A stretch of DNA of 64,000 nucleotides from Streptomyces sp. AP-93 (GTDB taxonomy: Bacteria; Actinomycetota; Actinomycetes; Streptomycetales; Streptomycetaceae): NCBI RefSeq assembly GCF_022808175.1, contig NZ_JALGBX010000004.1, forward strand, positions 269,446 through 333,445, written 5' to 3'. The notes beneath the pieces are model-generated. The model searched no databases and was not told the DNA's origin. It was given only the letters and a program-made list of their open reading frames with translations. Positions 23,438 to 32,656 of this stretch are shown piece after piece; position 1 is the stretch's first letter, and the number at the start of each line of letters is the position of its first letter. A program made the position numbers and the translations under genes.

Positions 23438-24007
23438 ATGTCAGGTGGCGCCACATACCTCTACGGCGAAGGCACCGTAGAGATCAACGCCGGCCGCCGC
23501 AAGGCCAAGGTCACCGTCTCCAACACCGGTGACCGTGCCGTCCAGGTCGGCTCGCACTACCATTTCTTCGAGGTCAACCGAGCCCTCGACTTCGACCGCA
23601 ACGCCGCCTACGGCATGCACCTCGACCTCCCCGCCGGCACCGGCGTCCGCTTCGAGCCCGGCGACACCCGCGAGGTCGAACTCACCGCGTACAGCGGCCA
23701 CGGCCGGCTGATCGGCTTCAGCTCCCTCGTCAACGGCGGTCTCGGCTCCACCGACACCCGTGTCCGGGCGATGAACCGGGCCGTCGAGCTCGGGTTCCTG
23801 GGAGCCCGCGCGGAGTCCGCGCAGCAGGCCGCGGCCGCACAGGCGGCCGCGCCGGCCGTGGTGGCCGCGGCGAAACCGGCTTCGAAGCCGGTCTCGAAGC
23901 CCGCAGCCGAGCCGGCAGCCGAGCCCGCCGCGAAGCCCGCCGCCAAGGCGCCCGCCAAGACCGCGGCCGCCAAGAAGCCAAAGACCTCCAAGAAGGGCGA
24001 CAAGTAG
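23438..24007 (+). CDS. ureB: Urease subunit beta with Ala/Lys/Pro-rich C-terminal extension
   Basis: A 189-residue protein; typical UreB is about 100-110. Residues 1-~115 are standard: [60 protein letters not shown] and [20 protein letters not shown]. From about residue 125 the chain becomes Ala-rich, then [24 protein letters not shown] repeats, ending in a Lys-rich [11 protein letters not shown]. This basic, histone-tail-like extension is not part of the known urease core and may mediate assembly or binding to another surface. The gene starts 23 bp after the CbiX-like gene and ends 2 bp before ureC. Confidence 0.93.
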   Translation: MSGGATYLYGEGTVEINAGRRKAKVTVSNTGDRAVQVGSHYHFFEVNRALDFDRNAAYGMHLDLPAGTGVRFEPGDTREVELTAYSGHGRLIGFSSLVNGGLGSTDTRVRAMNRAVELGFLGARAESAQQAAAAQAAAPAVVAAAKPASKPVSKPAAEPAAEPAAKPAAKAPAKTAAAKKPKTSKKGDK

Positions 24008-24009
24008 AG

Positions 24010-25734
24010 ATGGCTGTCCTGAGCCGCAAGCAGTACACCGACCTGTTCGGGCCGACCGTCGGCGACCGCTTCCACCTGGCGGACACCAATCTGGTCGTCG
24101 AGGTCGAGAAGGACCACAACGAGGGCCACTACGGCGACGAGGCCGTCTACGGCGGGGGCAAGGGCATCCGCGACGGCATGGCGCAGGACCCGCAGGCCAC
24201 GAACCTGCAGGGGGCCCTGGACCTGGTCATCACCAACGTGGTGGTCATGGACGCGATCCTGGGTGTGGTCAAGGGCGACCTCGGCGTCAAGGACGGGTTC
24301 ATCGCGGGTCTCGGCAAGTCCGGCAACCCGCACACCCAGTCCGGGGTCCACCCCAAGCTGGTCATCGGGCCCGGCACCGAGGTCATCTCCGGCGAGCACC
24401 TGATCGCCACGGCCGGCGGCATCGACAGCCACATCCACTTCATCGCCCCGCAGCAGGCCGAGCACGGCCTGTCGAACGGCATCACCACCCTCATCGGCGG
24501 CGGCACCGGCCCCTCCGACGGCACCAACGGCACCACGTGCACCCCGGGTCCGTGGAACATCGGCCGCATGTACCAGGCCTCCGAGGACCTGCCCGTCAAC
24601 GTCGGCCTGCTGGGCAAAGGCAACGGCTCGCTGCCCGAAGCGCTGATCGAGCAGGTCGAAGCCGGCGTCTGCGGGCTGAAGGTGCACGAGGACTGGGGCA
24701 CCACCCCGGCCGCGCTGAGCAGGGCCCTCGACGTGGCCGACGCCTACGACGTGCAGGTCGCGGTGCACACCGACACCCTGAACGAGTCCGGGTTCTTCGA
24801 GGACACCCGCTCGGCCATCGACGGGCGCACCATCCACACCTTCCACACCGAGGGGGCGGGCGGCGGTCACGCCCCCGACATCATGCGGGTGGCCGGCGAG
24901 CCCAACGTCCTGCCGTCCTCCACCAACCCGACGCTGCCGTACACGGTGAACTCGGTCGACGAGCTCCTCGACATGGTGATGGTCTGCCACCACCTGTCGC
25001 ACGACATCCCGGAGGACGTCTCCTTCGCGGACTCGCGCGTGCGCGCCGAGACGATCGCCGCCGAGACCGTGCTGCACGACGAGGGGGTCATCTCGATCTT
25101 CTCCTCCGACTCCCAGGCCATGGGCCGCATCGGCGAGTCCTGGACCCGCGCCTTCCAGACCGCGCACCACTGCAAGGACCAGCGCGGCAAGCTCGACGGC
25201 GACACCGAGCGCAACGACAACTTCCGCGCCCTGCGCTACCTGGCCAAGATCACGATCAACCCGGCGATCGCCACGGGCACCGCCGAGCACATCGGCTCCC
25301 TGGAGACGGGCAAGCTCGCCGACATCGTGCTGTGGCCGATCGGCTCCTTCGCCGCGAAGCCGAAGATGGTCATCAAGGGCGGACTGATCAACTGGGCGCT
25401 GATGGGTGACCCGAACGCCTCGCTCCCGACGCCTCAACCGGTCTACTACCGGCCGATGTTCGGCGCGTACGGCAAGGCCAGGCAGGCCACCCGGGTCTCC
25501 TTCATGTCGCAGGCCGCGATCGATCTCGGCGTACCGCAGAAGCTGGGCCTGGACAGCAAGGTCCTGCCGGTCAGGCACTGCCGCACCGTCGGCAAGCAGC
25601 ACATGGTCCGCAACGACGCCCTTCCGGTCATCACCGTCGACCCGGAGACGTACAAGGTCGCCCTCGACGGGGTGCCGGCCACCATCGAGCCGGCCCGCGA
25701 ACTGCCCCTGAACCACCTGTTCTACCTGGCATGA
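24010..25734 (+). CDS. ureC: Urease subunit alpha (catalytic)
   Basis: The 574-residue catalytic subunit, full length for the family, in the amidohydrolase superfamily with a Ni2+ pair bridged by a carbamylated lysine. Nickel ligands are all present: H141 and H143 (GGIDSHIHF), K224 ([10 protein letters not shown]), H253, H279 ([12 protein letters not shown]) and D367 ([10 protein letters not shown]). The mobile flap keeps C326 with HH ([15 protein letters not shown]). Several otherwise conserved stretches are slightly altered ([37 protein letters not shown]), so it is a somewhat divergent UreC, in keeping with the unusual operon. Its TGA overlaps the ATG of ureF. Confidence 0.97.
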   Translation: MAVLSRKQYTDLFGPTVGDRFHLADTNLVVEVEKDHNEGHYGDEAVYGGGKGIRDGMAQDPQATNLQGALDLVITNVVVMDAILGVVKGDLGVKDGFIAGLGKSGNPHTQSGVHPKLVIGPGTEVISGEHLIATAGGIDSHIHFIAPQQAEHGLSNGITTLIGGGTGPSDGTNGTTCTPGPWNIGRMYQASEDLPVNVGLLGKGNGSLPEALIEQVEAGVCGLKVHEDWGTTPAALSRALDVADAYDVQVAVHTDTLNESGFFEDTRSAIDGRTIHTFHTEGAGGGHAPDIMRVAGEPNVLPSSTNPTLPYTVNSVDELLDMVMVCHHLSHDIPEDVSFADSRVRAETIAAETVLHDEGVISIFSSDSQAMGRIGESWTRAFQTAHHCKDQRGKLDGDTERNDNFRALRYLAKITINPAIATGTAEHIGSLETGKLADIVLWPIGSFAAKPKMVIKGGLINWALMGDPNASLPTPQPVYYRPMFGAYGKARQATRVSFMSQAAIDLGVPQKLGLDSKVLPVRHCRTVGKQHMVRNDALPVITVDPETYKVALDGVPATIEPARELPLNHLFYLA

Positions 25735-26456
25735 GCGCTGCCGATCAGGCCGGAAACCCCGGGGCCGTGACGCCGGTACAGGCCCTGCTGGTCAGCCTCC
25801 AGCTCACCGACTCGGCCTTCCCCAGCGGCTTCTACACCCTCTCCCACGGCCTGGAGGGCTACGCCCAGGCCAAGGCCGTGACCCCCGAGGGCGTGCCGGT
25901 ACTGCTGGCGGACCTGCTGCGGCATTCGGTGGGGCCTTGCGACGCCACCGCTTTGGCACTGGCCCACCGGGCCGCGCTGGCCGGTGACTGGGAGGCCCTG
26001 GCCGAGACCGACCGGCGGCTGAACGCGGCCAAGCTGAACGAGGGGCTGCGCCGTGCGGCCACCCGGACCGGCCGCCAGCTGCTGGACATCGCCCGGGAGT
26101 GCGTCGGCGGGGAGCCCCTGGAACGGTACGCGGAGCTCGTGGCCGCCAAGCGGGCCCCCGGCTCTCAGGCCGTGGCCGCCGGGGTCGCGTACGCGGCCGC
26201 CGGGGTCCCGGCCGAACAGGCCGTCGTGAGCGATCTGTTCGCCTACTCGGCCAGCTTCACCGGGGCCGCGCTGCGGCTGCGGCTCACCGACCACCGCAAG
26301 GCACAGGTGGTGCTGCGCGGGATCGCACCCGTCATCGAGGAGGTGGCGGGGGCGGCCCTGCGCCGTGAACTCGCCGATCTCGGCGGGTGCGTTCCGATGG
26401 CCGATGTGATGTCGGGCCGTCATGAGCTGGCCGAGGCCCGGCTGTTCGCCACCTGA
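25731..26456 (+). CDS. ureF: Urease accessory protein UreF
   Basis: A 241-residue urease maturation factor that joins UreD and UreG and acts in GTP-dependent nickel insertion. Family features: [20 protein letters not shown] near the start (L-x-D-S-x-x-P-x-G-x-[FY]-x-x-S-x-G-L), a central [20 protein letters not shown], and an Ala-rich helical second half including [20 protein letters not shown]. The ATG overlaps the ureC stop (ATGA), giving translational coupling. About 15 residues before the first motif are non-conserved. UreG follows after 58 bp. Confidence 0.92.
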   Translation: MSAADQAGNPGAVTPVQALLVSLQLTDSAFPSGFYTLSHGLEGYAQAKAVTPEGVPVLLADLLRHSVGPCDATALALAHRAALAGDWEALAETDRRLNAAKLNEGLRRAATRTGRQLLDIARECVGGEPLERYAELVAAKRAPGSQAVAAGVAYAAAGVPAEQAVVSDLFAYSASFTGAALRLRLTDHRKAQVVLRGIAPVIEEVAGAALRRELADLGGCVPMADVMSGRHELAEARLFAT

Positions 26457-26514
26457 GTCGACGATCCGCCGACTCCTTCATCCCGTGTTCTTTTCCCTAA
26501 GGTGTGTGACTTTG

Positions 26515-27138
26515 ATGACCGAGGACAACGTCCTGCGCGTCGGCGTCGGCGGCCCCGTCGGCTCCGGCAAGACGGCGCTGATCGAGGCTCTGGTGCCGGT
26601 GCTCATCGCACGCGGTCACCGGCCCGCCGTGATCACGAACGACATCTACACCCAGGAGGACGCCCGCCAGGTCCGCCGCACCCTGGCCGGGGTGCTCGAC
26701 CCCGAGCGCGTCGTGGGCGTGGAGACCGGCGCGTGCCCGCACACCGCCGTGCGCGACGACCCGACGATGAACCTGGCCGCGGGCGCCGAGATGCTGGAGC
26801 GGTTCCCCGATGTCGACACCCTGCTCTACGAGTCGGGCGGCGACAACCTGACCCTCACCTTCAGCCCGGTGCTGGTCGACCTCTTCCTCTTCGTCCTGGA
26901 CACCGCCGAGGGCGAGAAGATGCCCCGCAAGCGCGGTCCGGGCATCACCGAGTCGGACATGCTCGTGATCAACAAGATCGACATCGCCCAGTACGTCCGC
27001 TGCGACATCGACGTCATGGAGTCCGATGCGCAGCGCGTGCGCGAGGGCCGTCCCGTGGTCCTGACCAACTGCCTGACCGGGCAGGGCCTGGAGGAAGTGG
27101 CCAACTTCATCGAGTCCTTCCGCCGGGTGCCGGCGTGA
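26515..27138 (+). CDS. ureG: Urease accessory GTPase UreG
   Basis: A 207-residue SIMIBI-class GTPase that delivers nickel and drives urease activation. Motifs: P-loop GVGGPVGSGKTALIEAL (about residues 10-26), ITNDIYTQEDA, the nickel-binding CPH in GVETGACPHTAVRDD, the switch region YESGGDNL, and the guanine-specificity NKID in MLVINKIDIAQYV. The ATG is chosen because family similarity starts there; the frame is open upstream. The GTG of ureD overlaps its stop. Confidence 0.96.
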   Translation: MTEDNVLRVGVGGPVGSGKTALIEALVPVLIARGHRPAVITNDIYTQEDARQVRRTLAGVLDPERVVGVETGACPHTAVRDDPTMNLAAGAEMLERFPDVDTLLYESGGDNLTLTFSPVLVDLFLFVLDTAEGEKMPRKRGPGITESDMLVINKIDIAQYVRCDIDVMESDAQRVREGRPVVLTNCLTGQGLEEVANFIESFRRVPA

Positions 27139-28130
27139 GCGTCGTGGCAGACCCGCCCCGCACTCCGCCCCGCGCCCTCCTCCCGCCCGCACGCCTGGAT
27201 GCCGCGCACTACGAACCCCCGCGCGTCCCCCCGGAGGTCCTGCGGCACTCCTCGGTGCCCGACACCCTTGGTGTCGGGCGCCCCGGCAAGGTCGGCCTGC
27301 TGGAGCTGGGCTTCGAGCGGGTCGGCGACCGGACCGAGCTGGTGCGGCACTACCAGAAGTCCCCGCTCCAGATCATGCGGCCGCTCTACTTCGACCCGCA
27401 CCGCCCCGACCTGCCCATCACCTTCCTGATGTCCACGGGCGGCGGGGTCGTCCAGGCCGACCGGCTGCGCACCGACCTGTCCTTCGGCCCCGGCACCTCG
27501 GGGCACGTCACCACCCAGGCGGCCACCAAGGTCTACCGGATGGAGCACGACTACGCCGTCGCCCAGACCTTCCTGACCGTCGGCCCGGACGCGTACGTCG
27601 AGTACCTGCCGGACCCGGTCATCCCCTACGTCGACTCCCGCTTCTACCAGCGCACGGTGATCACCGCCGACCCCACGGCCACCGTGCTGGCGAGCGAGAC
27701 CGTCCTGTCCGGCCGGCTCGCGCACGGGGAGCGCAACGCCTACCAGGTCTTCGCCTCGGACTTCGAACTGCGCCGCCCTGGCGGAGAGTTGGTGGCGCTG
27801 GACACCGTACGACTGGAACCGGGCGGGGCCGGGGGGATCGGCGGCCGCTCCGTCGACGGACCCGCCGTGCTGGCCGGTCACTCCGTGATGGCCTGCTTCT
27901 TCGCGGTCAGCCCGCTCGCCCCCGCCCGCGAGCTCGCCGACCTGCTGCACGAAGCCCTGGCCGGCCGCGGACTCCCGTACGGGGTCAGCGTGCTGCCGCA
28001 GGACTGCGGGGCCTGGGTGCGGGTGCTCGGCGAGCACACCGAGGCCGTGACCCTGGCGCTCGGGGCCGCCTGGGACGCGGTGCGGCGCAGGCTGATCGGC
28101 GTACCCGCCCCGGACCTGCGCAAGACCTGA
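27135..28130 (+). CDS. ureD: Urease accessory protein UreD (UreH)
   Basis: A 331-residue scaffold protein for nickel insertion into urease, binding apo-urease and UreF. Recognisable blocks: YQKSPLQIMRPLYFDPHRPD (the R-x-x-x-PL-x-x-x-[RK]-x-[FY] type), STGGGVVQADRLRTDLSFGP, HVTTQAATKVYRMEHDYAVA (the T-T-Q-[AS]-x-T-K block), and YLPDPVIPYVDSRFYQRTVI. The first ~55 residues are a variable Pro-rich part. The GTG start overlaps the ureG stop (GTGA). It completes the set ureABC-F-G-D; no ureE is present in the operon. Confidence 0.92.
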   Translation: MSVVADPPRTPPRALLPPARLDAAHYEPPRVPPEVLRHSSVPDTLGVGRPGKVGLLELGFERVGDRTELVRHYQKSPLQIMRPLYFDPHRPDLPITFLMSTGGGVVQADRLRTDLSFGPGTSGHVTTQAATKVYRMEHDYAVAQTFLTVGPDAYVEYLPDPVIPYVDSRFYQRTVITADPTATVLASETVLSGRLAHGERNAYQVFASDFELRRPGGELVALDTVRLEPGGAGGIGGRSVDGPAVLAGHSVMACFFAVSPLAPARELADLLHEALAGRGLPYGVSVLPQDCGAWVRVLGEHTEAVTLALGAAWDAVRRRLIGVPAPDLRKT

Positions 28131-28177
28131 ACCGCCCGCCCCCTCCCGCCTGTTCACGACCAGAGAGAGCTCCACAC

Positions 28178-29551
28178 ATGCCCAGTGGCTACGACACGGG
28201 TAATACCGCCTGGATGATGGCGAGCACCGCCATGGTGCTGCTGATGACCCCCGGCCTCGCCTTCTTCTACGGGGGGATGGTCAAGACCAAGCACGTGCTG
28301 GTGATGCTCAAGATGAGTTTCGCCTGCCTGTCGCTGGTGACCATCCTGTGGGTCGCGGTCGGCTACTCCCTCGCCTTCGGCAAGGACGCCGGCGGCGGCA
28401 TGATCGGCAATCTCGACCACGCCTTCTTCCGGGGCATCGGGATGGACTCCCTGCACGGCTCCATCCCGACCGTGATCTTCGCCTGCTTCCAGATGTCCTT
28501 CGCGATCATCACGGTGGCGCTGATCAGCGGCTCGATCGCGGGCCGCGCCACCATGAAGGGGTGGCTGGTCTTCGTCGTCGCCTGAACGATGCTGGTCTAC
28601 GTGCCCACCGCGCACTGGGTGTTCGCCCCCGACGGCTGGATCAACGAGTCCCTGGGCGCGCTCGACTACGCCGGCGGTCTGCCGGTCGAGCTCAGCTCGG
28701 GCGCTTCGGGGCTCGCGGTGGCCATCGTGGTGCGGGGGCGCAAGGACTTCGAGCGCGAGACGATCCGCCCGCACAACCTGCCCCTGGTCATCATCGGGCT
28801 GGCGCTGCTGTGGATCGGCTGGTTCGGTTTCAACGCGGGCTCCGCGCTGCAAGTCGAGGGCAGCGCGCCGACCACCTTCCTCAACACGCAACTGGCCGCC
28901 GCGGGCGCGATGATCGGCTGGCCGATCATCGAAAAGTGGCGCCTCGGCCACGTGGAGATGCTGGGTGTTGCCTCGGCCGCGGTCGCCGGCATGGTGGCCA
29001 TCACCCCGGCCTGCGGCGAGGTCTCCCCGCTCGGCGCGCTGATCATCGGCTTCACCGCCGGCGTGGTCTGCTGCTTCGCCATCAACATGAAGTTCAAGAT
29101 CGGCGTCGACGACACCCTCGACGTGGTCGGCGTGCACGGCTGGGGCGGCATCGTGGGCGTGCTCTCCATCGGCTTCTTCGCCACGGCCGCGATGAGCGGC
29201 AAGAAGGGCCTCTTCTACGGGGGCGGCCTCGACCAGCTCTGGCGTCAGGCCGTCGCCGTCCTGGCCGTCGGCTCCTTCGCCTTCGCCATGACCTGGCTCA
29301 TCGCCAAGGTGATCGACAAGGCCGTCGGCTTCCGCACCTCGGAGGAGTACGAGAACGTACCCGGCCGCGAGGAGGAGGTCGCCTACGACAACGAGACCCT
29401 GGACGAGATCCGCGACCGGATGGGCGGGGCCGCGTCCCCGGCCCGCGAGCCCGCCACGGCGGGTGCCCCCCAGGGCACGGCGGAGCAGCAGGACGCCGCG
29501 CTGCTCGCCGAGATCGTATCCGTACTGGACCGACGAGAGCGTGACAAGTGA
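28178..29551 (+). pseudogene. Ammonium transporter gene interrupted by in-frame TGA
   Basis: The frame reads as one Amt/MEP channel of 457 residues except for a TGA at 28583-28585. There the sequence is VFVVA-stop-TMLVYVPTAHWVF, while the neighbouring paralogue reads FVIAWTLLVYIPMAHWVF, so TGA stands where TGG (Trp) is expected. Upstream: TAWMMASTAMVLLMTPGLAF and FYGGMVKTKHVLVMLK. Downstream: IRPHNLPLVIIGLALLWIGW, FGFNAGSALQ and the second pore His in VVGVHGWGGIVG. The first twin-His position carries Glu (GLPVELSSG). An ATG two codons after the stop could restart translation, but a half-channel is unlikely to work. Either a recent nonsense mutation, a base error, or read-through. It follows ureD by 47 bp and overlaps the second amt by 4 bp. 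Confidence 0.8.
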
Positions 29552-30963
29552 CCACCGCTCACATGATGGCCGCCACCGCATCGGCGGTCTCCGCCGCACC
29601 CGCCGTCGCCGACTCCGGCAACGCGTCCTGGCTGATGATGGCCACGGCCCTGGTGCTGCTGATGGCTCCAGGAGTGGCCTTCTTCTACGGCGGCATGGTC
29701 CGCACCGGCCAGATCGTCGCCATGCTGAAGATGATCTTCTTCTGCATGGTGATCGTCACCGTGCTCTGGTTCGCGATCGGGTACTCCCTTGCCTTCGGCC
29801 CCGACGCCGGCGGGCTCGGCGTCATCGGCACGCTCGACAACGCCTTCCTGCGCGGGATCGATTCCGGGTCGCTGACCGGGTCCGTGCCCACGGTCACCTT
29901 CGTGGTCTTCCACCTCTCCTTCGCGGTCGTCACCGTGGCCCTGATCGCCGGTTCCATCGCGGGCCGCGCGAGGATGGGCGGCTGGATCGCCTTCGTCATC
30001 GCGTGGACCCTGCTGGTCTACATCCCCATGGCCCACTGGGTGTTCGACCCGGCCGGCTGGGTCGCCGAGCAGCTCGGCGCCGTCGACTTCTCCGGCGGCA
30101 CCGTCGTGGAGATCGGATCGGGGGCCGCGGGACTCGCCCTCGCCATCGTCGCGGGCAAGCGCGCGGACTTCGACCGCCGGGGCATCCGGCCGCACAACCT
30201 GCCGCTCGTGGTCATCGGGCTCTCGCTCATGTGGTTCGGCTGGTTCGGCTTCAACACCGGTTCCTCCCTGGAGACCCCGGGCGGCGCGGCCATGGCCTTC
30301 CTCAACAGCCAGCTCGCGGCGGGTGCGGCGATGGTGGGCTGGGCGGTGACCAGTTGGTGGCGCACCCGGCAGGTCGGCCTGCTCGACATGTGCATGGGCG
30401 CCGTCACGGGACTGGTCGCCATGACCCCGCTGGCCGGCGGGGTGAGCCCGGTATGGGCCACGGTCATCGGCTTCCTCGCCGGGCTGAGCTGCGCGTTCGC
30501 GATCAGCTGGAAGTACCGGCTGGGCGTGGACGACACCCTGGACGTGGTGGGCATCCACGGCTGGGGCGGCATCGTCGGCATGGTCATGGCCGGCCTCTGC
30601 GCGACCGGGACCCTGACGGGCCACAAGGGCCTCTTCTACGGCGGCTCCTGGGACCTGCTGGGCAGGCAGCTCACCGCCACGGTGATCCTCGGCCTGTACT
30701 CGTTCGTGATGACCGCCCTGATCGGCAAGGCCATCGAGGTCACCATCGGGCTGCGCCAGCCCGGCGGAATGGTGGAGAAGGAACAGGCCTACGCCGACGT
30801 CCTCTCCGACAACCTCGAGCAGCTGTCGACCGGCGACTCCCGCGCCAAGGGCGCCGAGGAGGAGCCGGAGAGCGCCTCCGCCCTGGTCGCCCGGCTGCGC
30901 GAGGTCCTGCTGACGGGTGCGCAGAGCGGCGGCGACCGGCAGGGCGGCGGCGATCACGGCTGA
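29548..30963 (+). CDS. Amt/MEP ammonium transporter (Glu/His pore type)
   Basis: A 471-residue trimeric ammonium channel with 11 membrane helices. Features: ASWLMMATALVLLMAPGVAF, FYGGMVRTGQIVAMLKMIFF, WTLLVYIPMAHWVFDPAGWV, IRPHNLPLVVIGLSLMWFGW, FGFNTGSSL, and DTLDVVGIHGWGGIVGMVMA with the second pore His. The first twin-His position is Glu188 (GGTVVEIGSG instead of VVHI), as in yeast Mep1/Mep3 and unlike E. coli AmtB. A ~75-residue cytosolic tail (GGMVEKEQAYADVLSDNLEQ onward) ends Gly/Gln-rich. The GTG start overlaps the stop of the damaged paralogue. No glnK/glnD lies next to it; instead it ends the urease operon, suggesting it moves ammonium linked to urea breakdown. The direction of net flux is unknown. 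Confidence 0.9.
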   Translation: MTTAHMMAATASAVSAAPAVADSGNASWLMMATALVLLMAPGVAFFYGGMVRTGQIVAMLKMIFFCMVIVTVLWFAIGYSLAFGPDAGGLGVIGTLDNAFLRGIDSGSLTGSVPTVTFVVFHLSFAVVTVALIAGSIAGRARMGGWIAFVIAWTLLVYIPMAHWVFDPAGWVAEQLGAVDFSGGTVVEIGSGAAGLALAIVAGKRADFDRRGIRPHNLPLVVIGLSLMWFGWFGFNTGSSLETPGGAAMAFLNSQLAAGAAMVGWAVTSWWRTRQVGLLDMCMGAVTGLVAMTPLAGGVSPVWATVIGFLAGLSCAFAISWKYRLGVDDTLDVVGIHGWGGIVGMVMAGLCATGTLTGHKGLFYGGSWDLLGRQLTATVILGLYSFVMTALIGKAIEVTIGLRQPGGMVEKEQAYADVLSDNLEQLSTGDSRAKGAEEEPESASALVARLREVLLTGAQSGGDRQGGGDHG

Positions 30964-30989
30964 GGACGGCCGCACGAGGTGATCCGGCC

Positions 30990-31024
30990 CCCGGCCCCGG
31001 CCGCGTTACGCGACCGGGGCCGGG
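30990..31024. terminator. Strong stem-loop between convergent amt and usp genes
   Basis: CCCGGCCCCGG (30990-31000) pairs perfectly with CCGGGGCCGGG (31014-31024); inner CGCG/CGCG pairs close a TTA loop. It lies 27 bp after the second amt and 35 bp after the usp stop on the other strand, so it can end transcription from both sides. No T-tract, as usual in this genome. Confidence 0.6.
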
Positions 31025-31058
31025 TCACGCCAGCCGCCGGATCACGCCGCCCGCCGGA

Positions 31059-31589
31059 TCACCCCGCCCGCCGGGCCAGGTCTCCCGCGTTCAGGGGCCG
31101 CCGCCACACGATGCGGCGGCGTACGGCGTCCAGGTCGGCCCGCAGGGGACCGGGCGGCACGGCCAGCACCGGACAGGGGGCGTGCGCCAAGCAGTACCGG
31201 GACACCGAGGGCCGCAGCGCGCGCAGCAGCGGGCGGCGCGGTCCCGTACCCACCACCAGCAGGTCACCGGGGTCGTCGCGGACGGTGCCCACCAGGGCCG
31301 CGCCCGGGGTGCCCCGGACCGCCAGTCCGGCCAGGGTCACGCCCGCCGGGGAACCCCCGAAGGCGGTGTCGAGGACCTCGCGCAACCGCTCGACCGCCGC
31401 GTCCCGCGAGGCGGTGAGCAGCGGGGTCCCTCCCCCGCCGCGCCGGGCGCCCGGTCCGCCCAGCGGCGGCTGCCAGGCCAGTACGACCCACAGTTCCGCC
31501 TCCCGCGCCCGGGCCTCGGCGTGCGCCGCGTGCAATGCCGTCAGGCTCCCCAGGGATCCGTACACCCCCACCACGACTCGTCCCCGCAA
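31059..31589 (-). CDS. Universal stress protein (UspA family)
   Basis: A 176-residue protein with the Usp fold. The first strand VVVGVYGSLGSLTALHAAHA has the VVGVDGS-like opening with Tyr-Gly in place of Asp-Gly. The C-terminal ATP-loop LLVVGTGPRRPLLRALRPSV is followed by SRYCLAHAPCPVLAVPP, matching G-2x-G-9x-G-[ST] only loosely. ATP binding is therefore uncertain. The start is uncertain: a TTG with GGAGG nine bases upstream is proposed; the displayed frame is open for 50 more codons of Arg-rich sequence. It is convergent with the ammonium-transporter gene. Confidence 0.75.
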   Translation of the reverse strand: MRGRVVVGVYGSLGSLTALHAAHAEARAREAELWVVLAWQPPLGGPGARRGGGGTPLLTASRDAAVERLREVLDTAFGGSPAGVTLAGLAVRGTPGAALVGTVRDDPGDLLVVGTGPRRPLLRALRPSVSRYCLAHAPCPVLAVPPGPLRADLDAVRRRIVWRRPLNAGDLARRAG

Positions 31590-31745
31590 CTTGGCCGTCC
31601 TCCCCGTCCGCTGCTGCTCCGTCTCCTCGATGGAACGGCGACGACGGGACCTTCGGCCCTCACCCGGCGGACTCCTGACGGACCCCTGACGTGGGACGCG
31701 GGAGCCCTGACGGGTCCCTGACGCGGGGGCCCGGCGCACGTGCGG

Positions 31746-32360
31746 TCAGCCGGTGAATCCGAGGCCGCGGAGCGCCTCCTCGATGCGCGCGCGGTGCTGC
31801 GCCTCCCAGGCGTCCAGGGACTCCCCGGCCTCCTTGGCCAGCTTGTCCAGCGCCGACCGCAGGACCTCCTCCGTGCGGGCGGCCGGGGTGACCACGATGC
31901 CCTCCTCGTCGGCGACCACGATGTCACCGGGGTGCACGCTCACTCCGCCGACCCGGACCGGGCCGCCGAGCGAGCCGAGCTTCTTCTTGCCGCCCGGGAT
32001 GGGGATGACTCCGCGGGCGAAGACGGGGAAGCCCGCTTCGCGCACCTCCGCGAGGTCCCGCAGGAGCCCGTCGAGCACGAACGCGGCGATGCCGCGGCGC
32101 TGGGCGACGGCGCACACGTTGCCGCCGGCGAGCGCGTGGTCCAGGTCGCCCGATTCCACGACGATGACCGAGCCGGGCTCGGCACGGTAGATGGCCGCGT
32201 GCAGCATCAGGTTGTCCCCGGGCTCGCACCGCACCGTGTACGCGGGTCCCGCGACGCGCGGGGCGTCCCACAGCGGGCGGATGCCGATGTCCATGACCTG
32301 CTCGCGGCCCAGGAGGTCGGCGAGGGTGGTGGGCGGGACGCCCTTGAAACCGTATGGCAT
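31746..32360 (-). CDS. RraA/HMG-aldolase-family protein
   Basis: A 204-residue protein of the RraA-like fold, shared by the RNase E regulator RraA and by class II 4-hydroxy-4-methyl-2-oxoglutarate (HMG/CHA) aldolases. Motifs: PRVAGPAYTVRCEPGDNLML, IVVESGDLDHALAGGNVCAV (the G..aa-a-G-[GED] block), GIAAFVLDGLLRDLAEVREA with the DG..RD signature that binds metal and substrate in the aldolases, and VSVHPGDIVVADEEGIVVTP. The G-x-x-R-D/D pattern favours an aldolase-type role, but no catabolic partner genes are nearby. The ATG has AAAAGGA six bases upstream. Confidence 0.85.
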   Translation of the reverse strand: MPYGFKGVPPTTLADLLGREQVMDIGIRPLWDAPRVAGPAYTVRCEPGDNLMLHAAIYRAEPGSVIVVESGDLDHALAGGNVCAVAQRRGIAAFVLDGLLRDLAEVREAGFPVFARGVIPIPGGKKKLGSLGGPVRVGGVSVHPGDIVVADEEGIVVTPAARTEEVLRSALDKLAKEAGESLDAWEAQHRARIEEALRGLGFTG

Positions 32361-32440
32361 GTCAGTCCTTTTCTCACTACCGGTCTTCCCGGGCCCCGTG
32401 GGGCACCGAGATCGTAGGGCACCGGATGGCAGGGCACGGA

Positions 32441-32656
32441 TCACGGCGCGTGCTGCGCCGTGTAGCCCGCGGAGGCGATCGCCGCGATGACGGCGGCCGG
32501 GTCGACGGGCCGGTCGGTGTCGACGACGGTGCGGCCGGCCCGGACGCTCGTCGCGCTGGCGACCACTCCCGCCAGCTCCTCCACCTCGTCGTCGATCAGC
32601 AGTCCGCAGCTGTTGCAGTGCATGCCGGTGACGGTGAACTCCATGCGCTCCTTCAC
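32441..32656 (-). CDS. Heavy-metal-associated (HMA) domain protein, CopZ-like
   Basis: A 71-residue soluble metal-binding protein with the ferredoxin-like HMA fold. The metal site is GMHCNSCGLLIDDEVEEL (CxxC in the first loop), followed by VVASATSVRAGRTVVDTDRP and DPAAVIAAIASAGYTA, the standard beta-alpha-beta repeat. It probably carries Cu(I). The GTG start, overlapping the stop of the membrane protein upstream by 4 bp, is preferred because GGGAGG stands seven bases before it; an ATG four codons on is possible. Too short to be obvious by length alone, but the motif is decisive. Confidence 0.88.
   Translation of the reverse strand: MKERMEFTVTGMHCNSCGLLIDDEVEELAGVVASATSVRAGRTVVDTDRPVDPAAVIAAIASAGYTAQHAP

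Noticed and set aside
28583..28585. Selenocysteine reading of TGA in amt
   Set aside because: Amt proteins have Trp here, and no SECIS-like hairpin is apparent directly after the codon.
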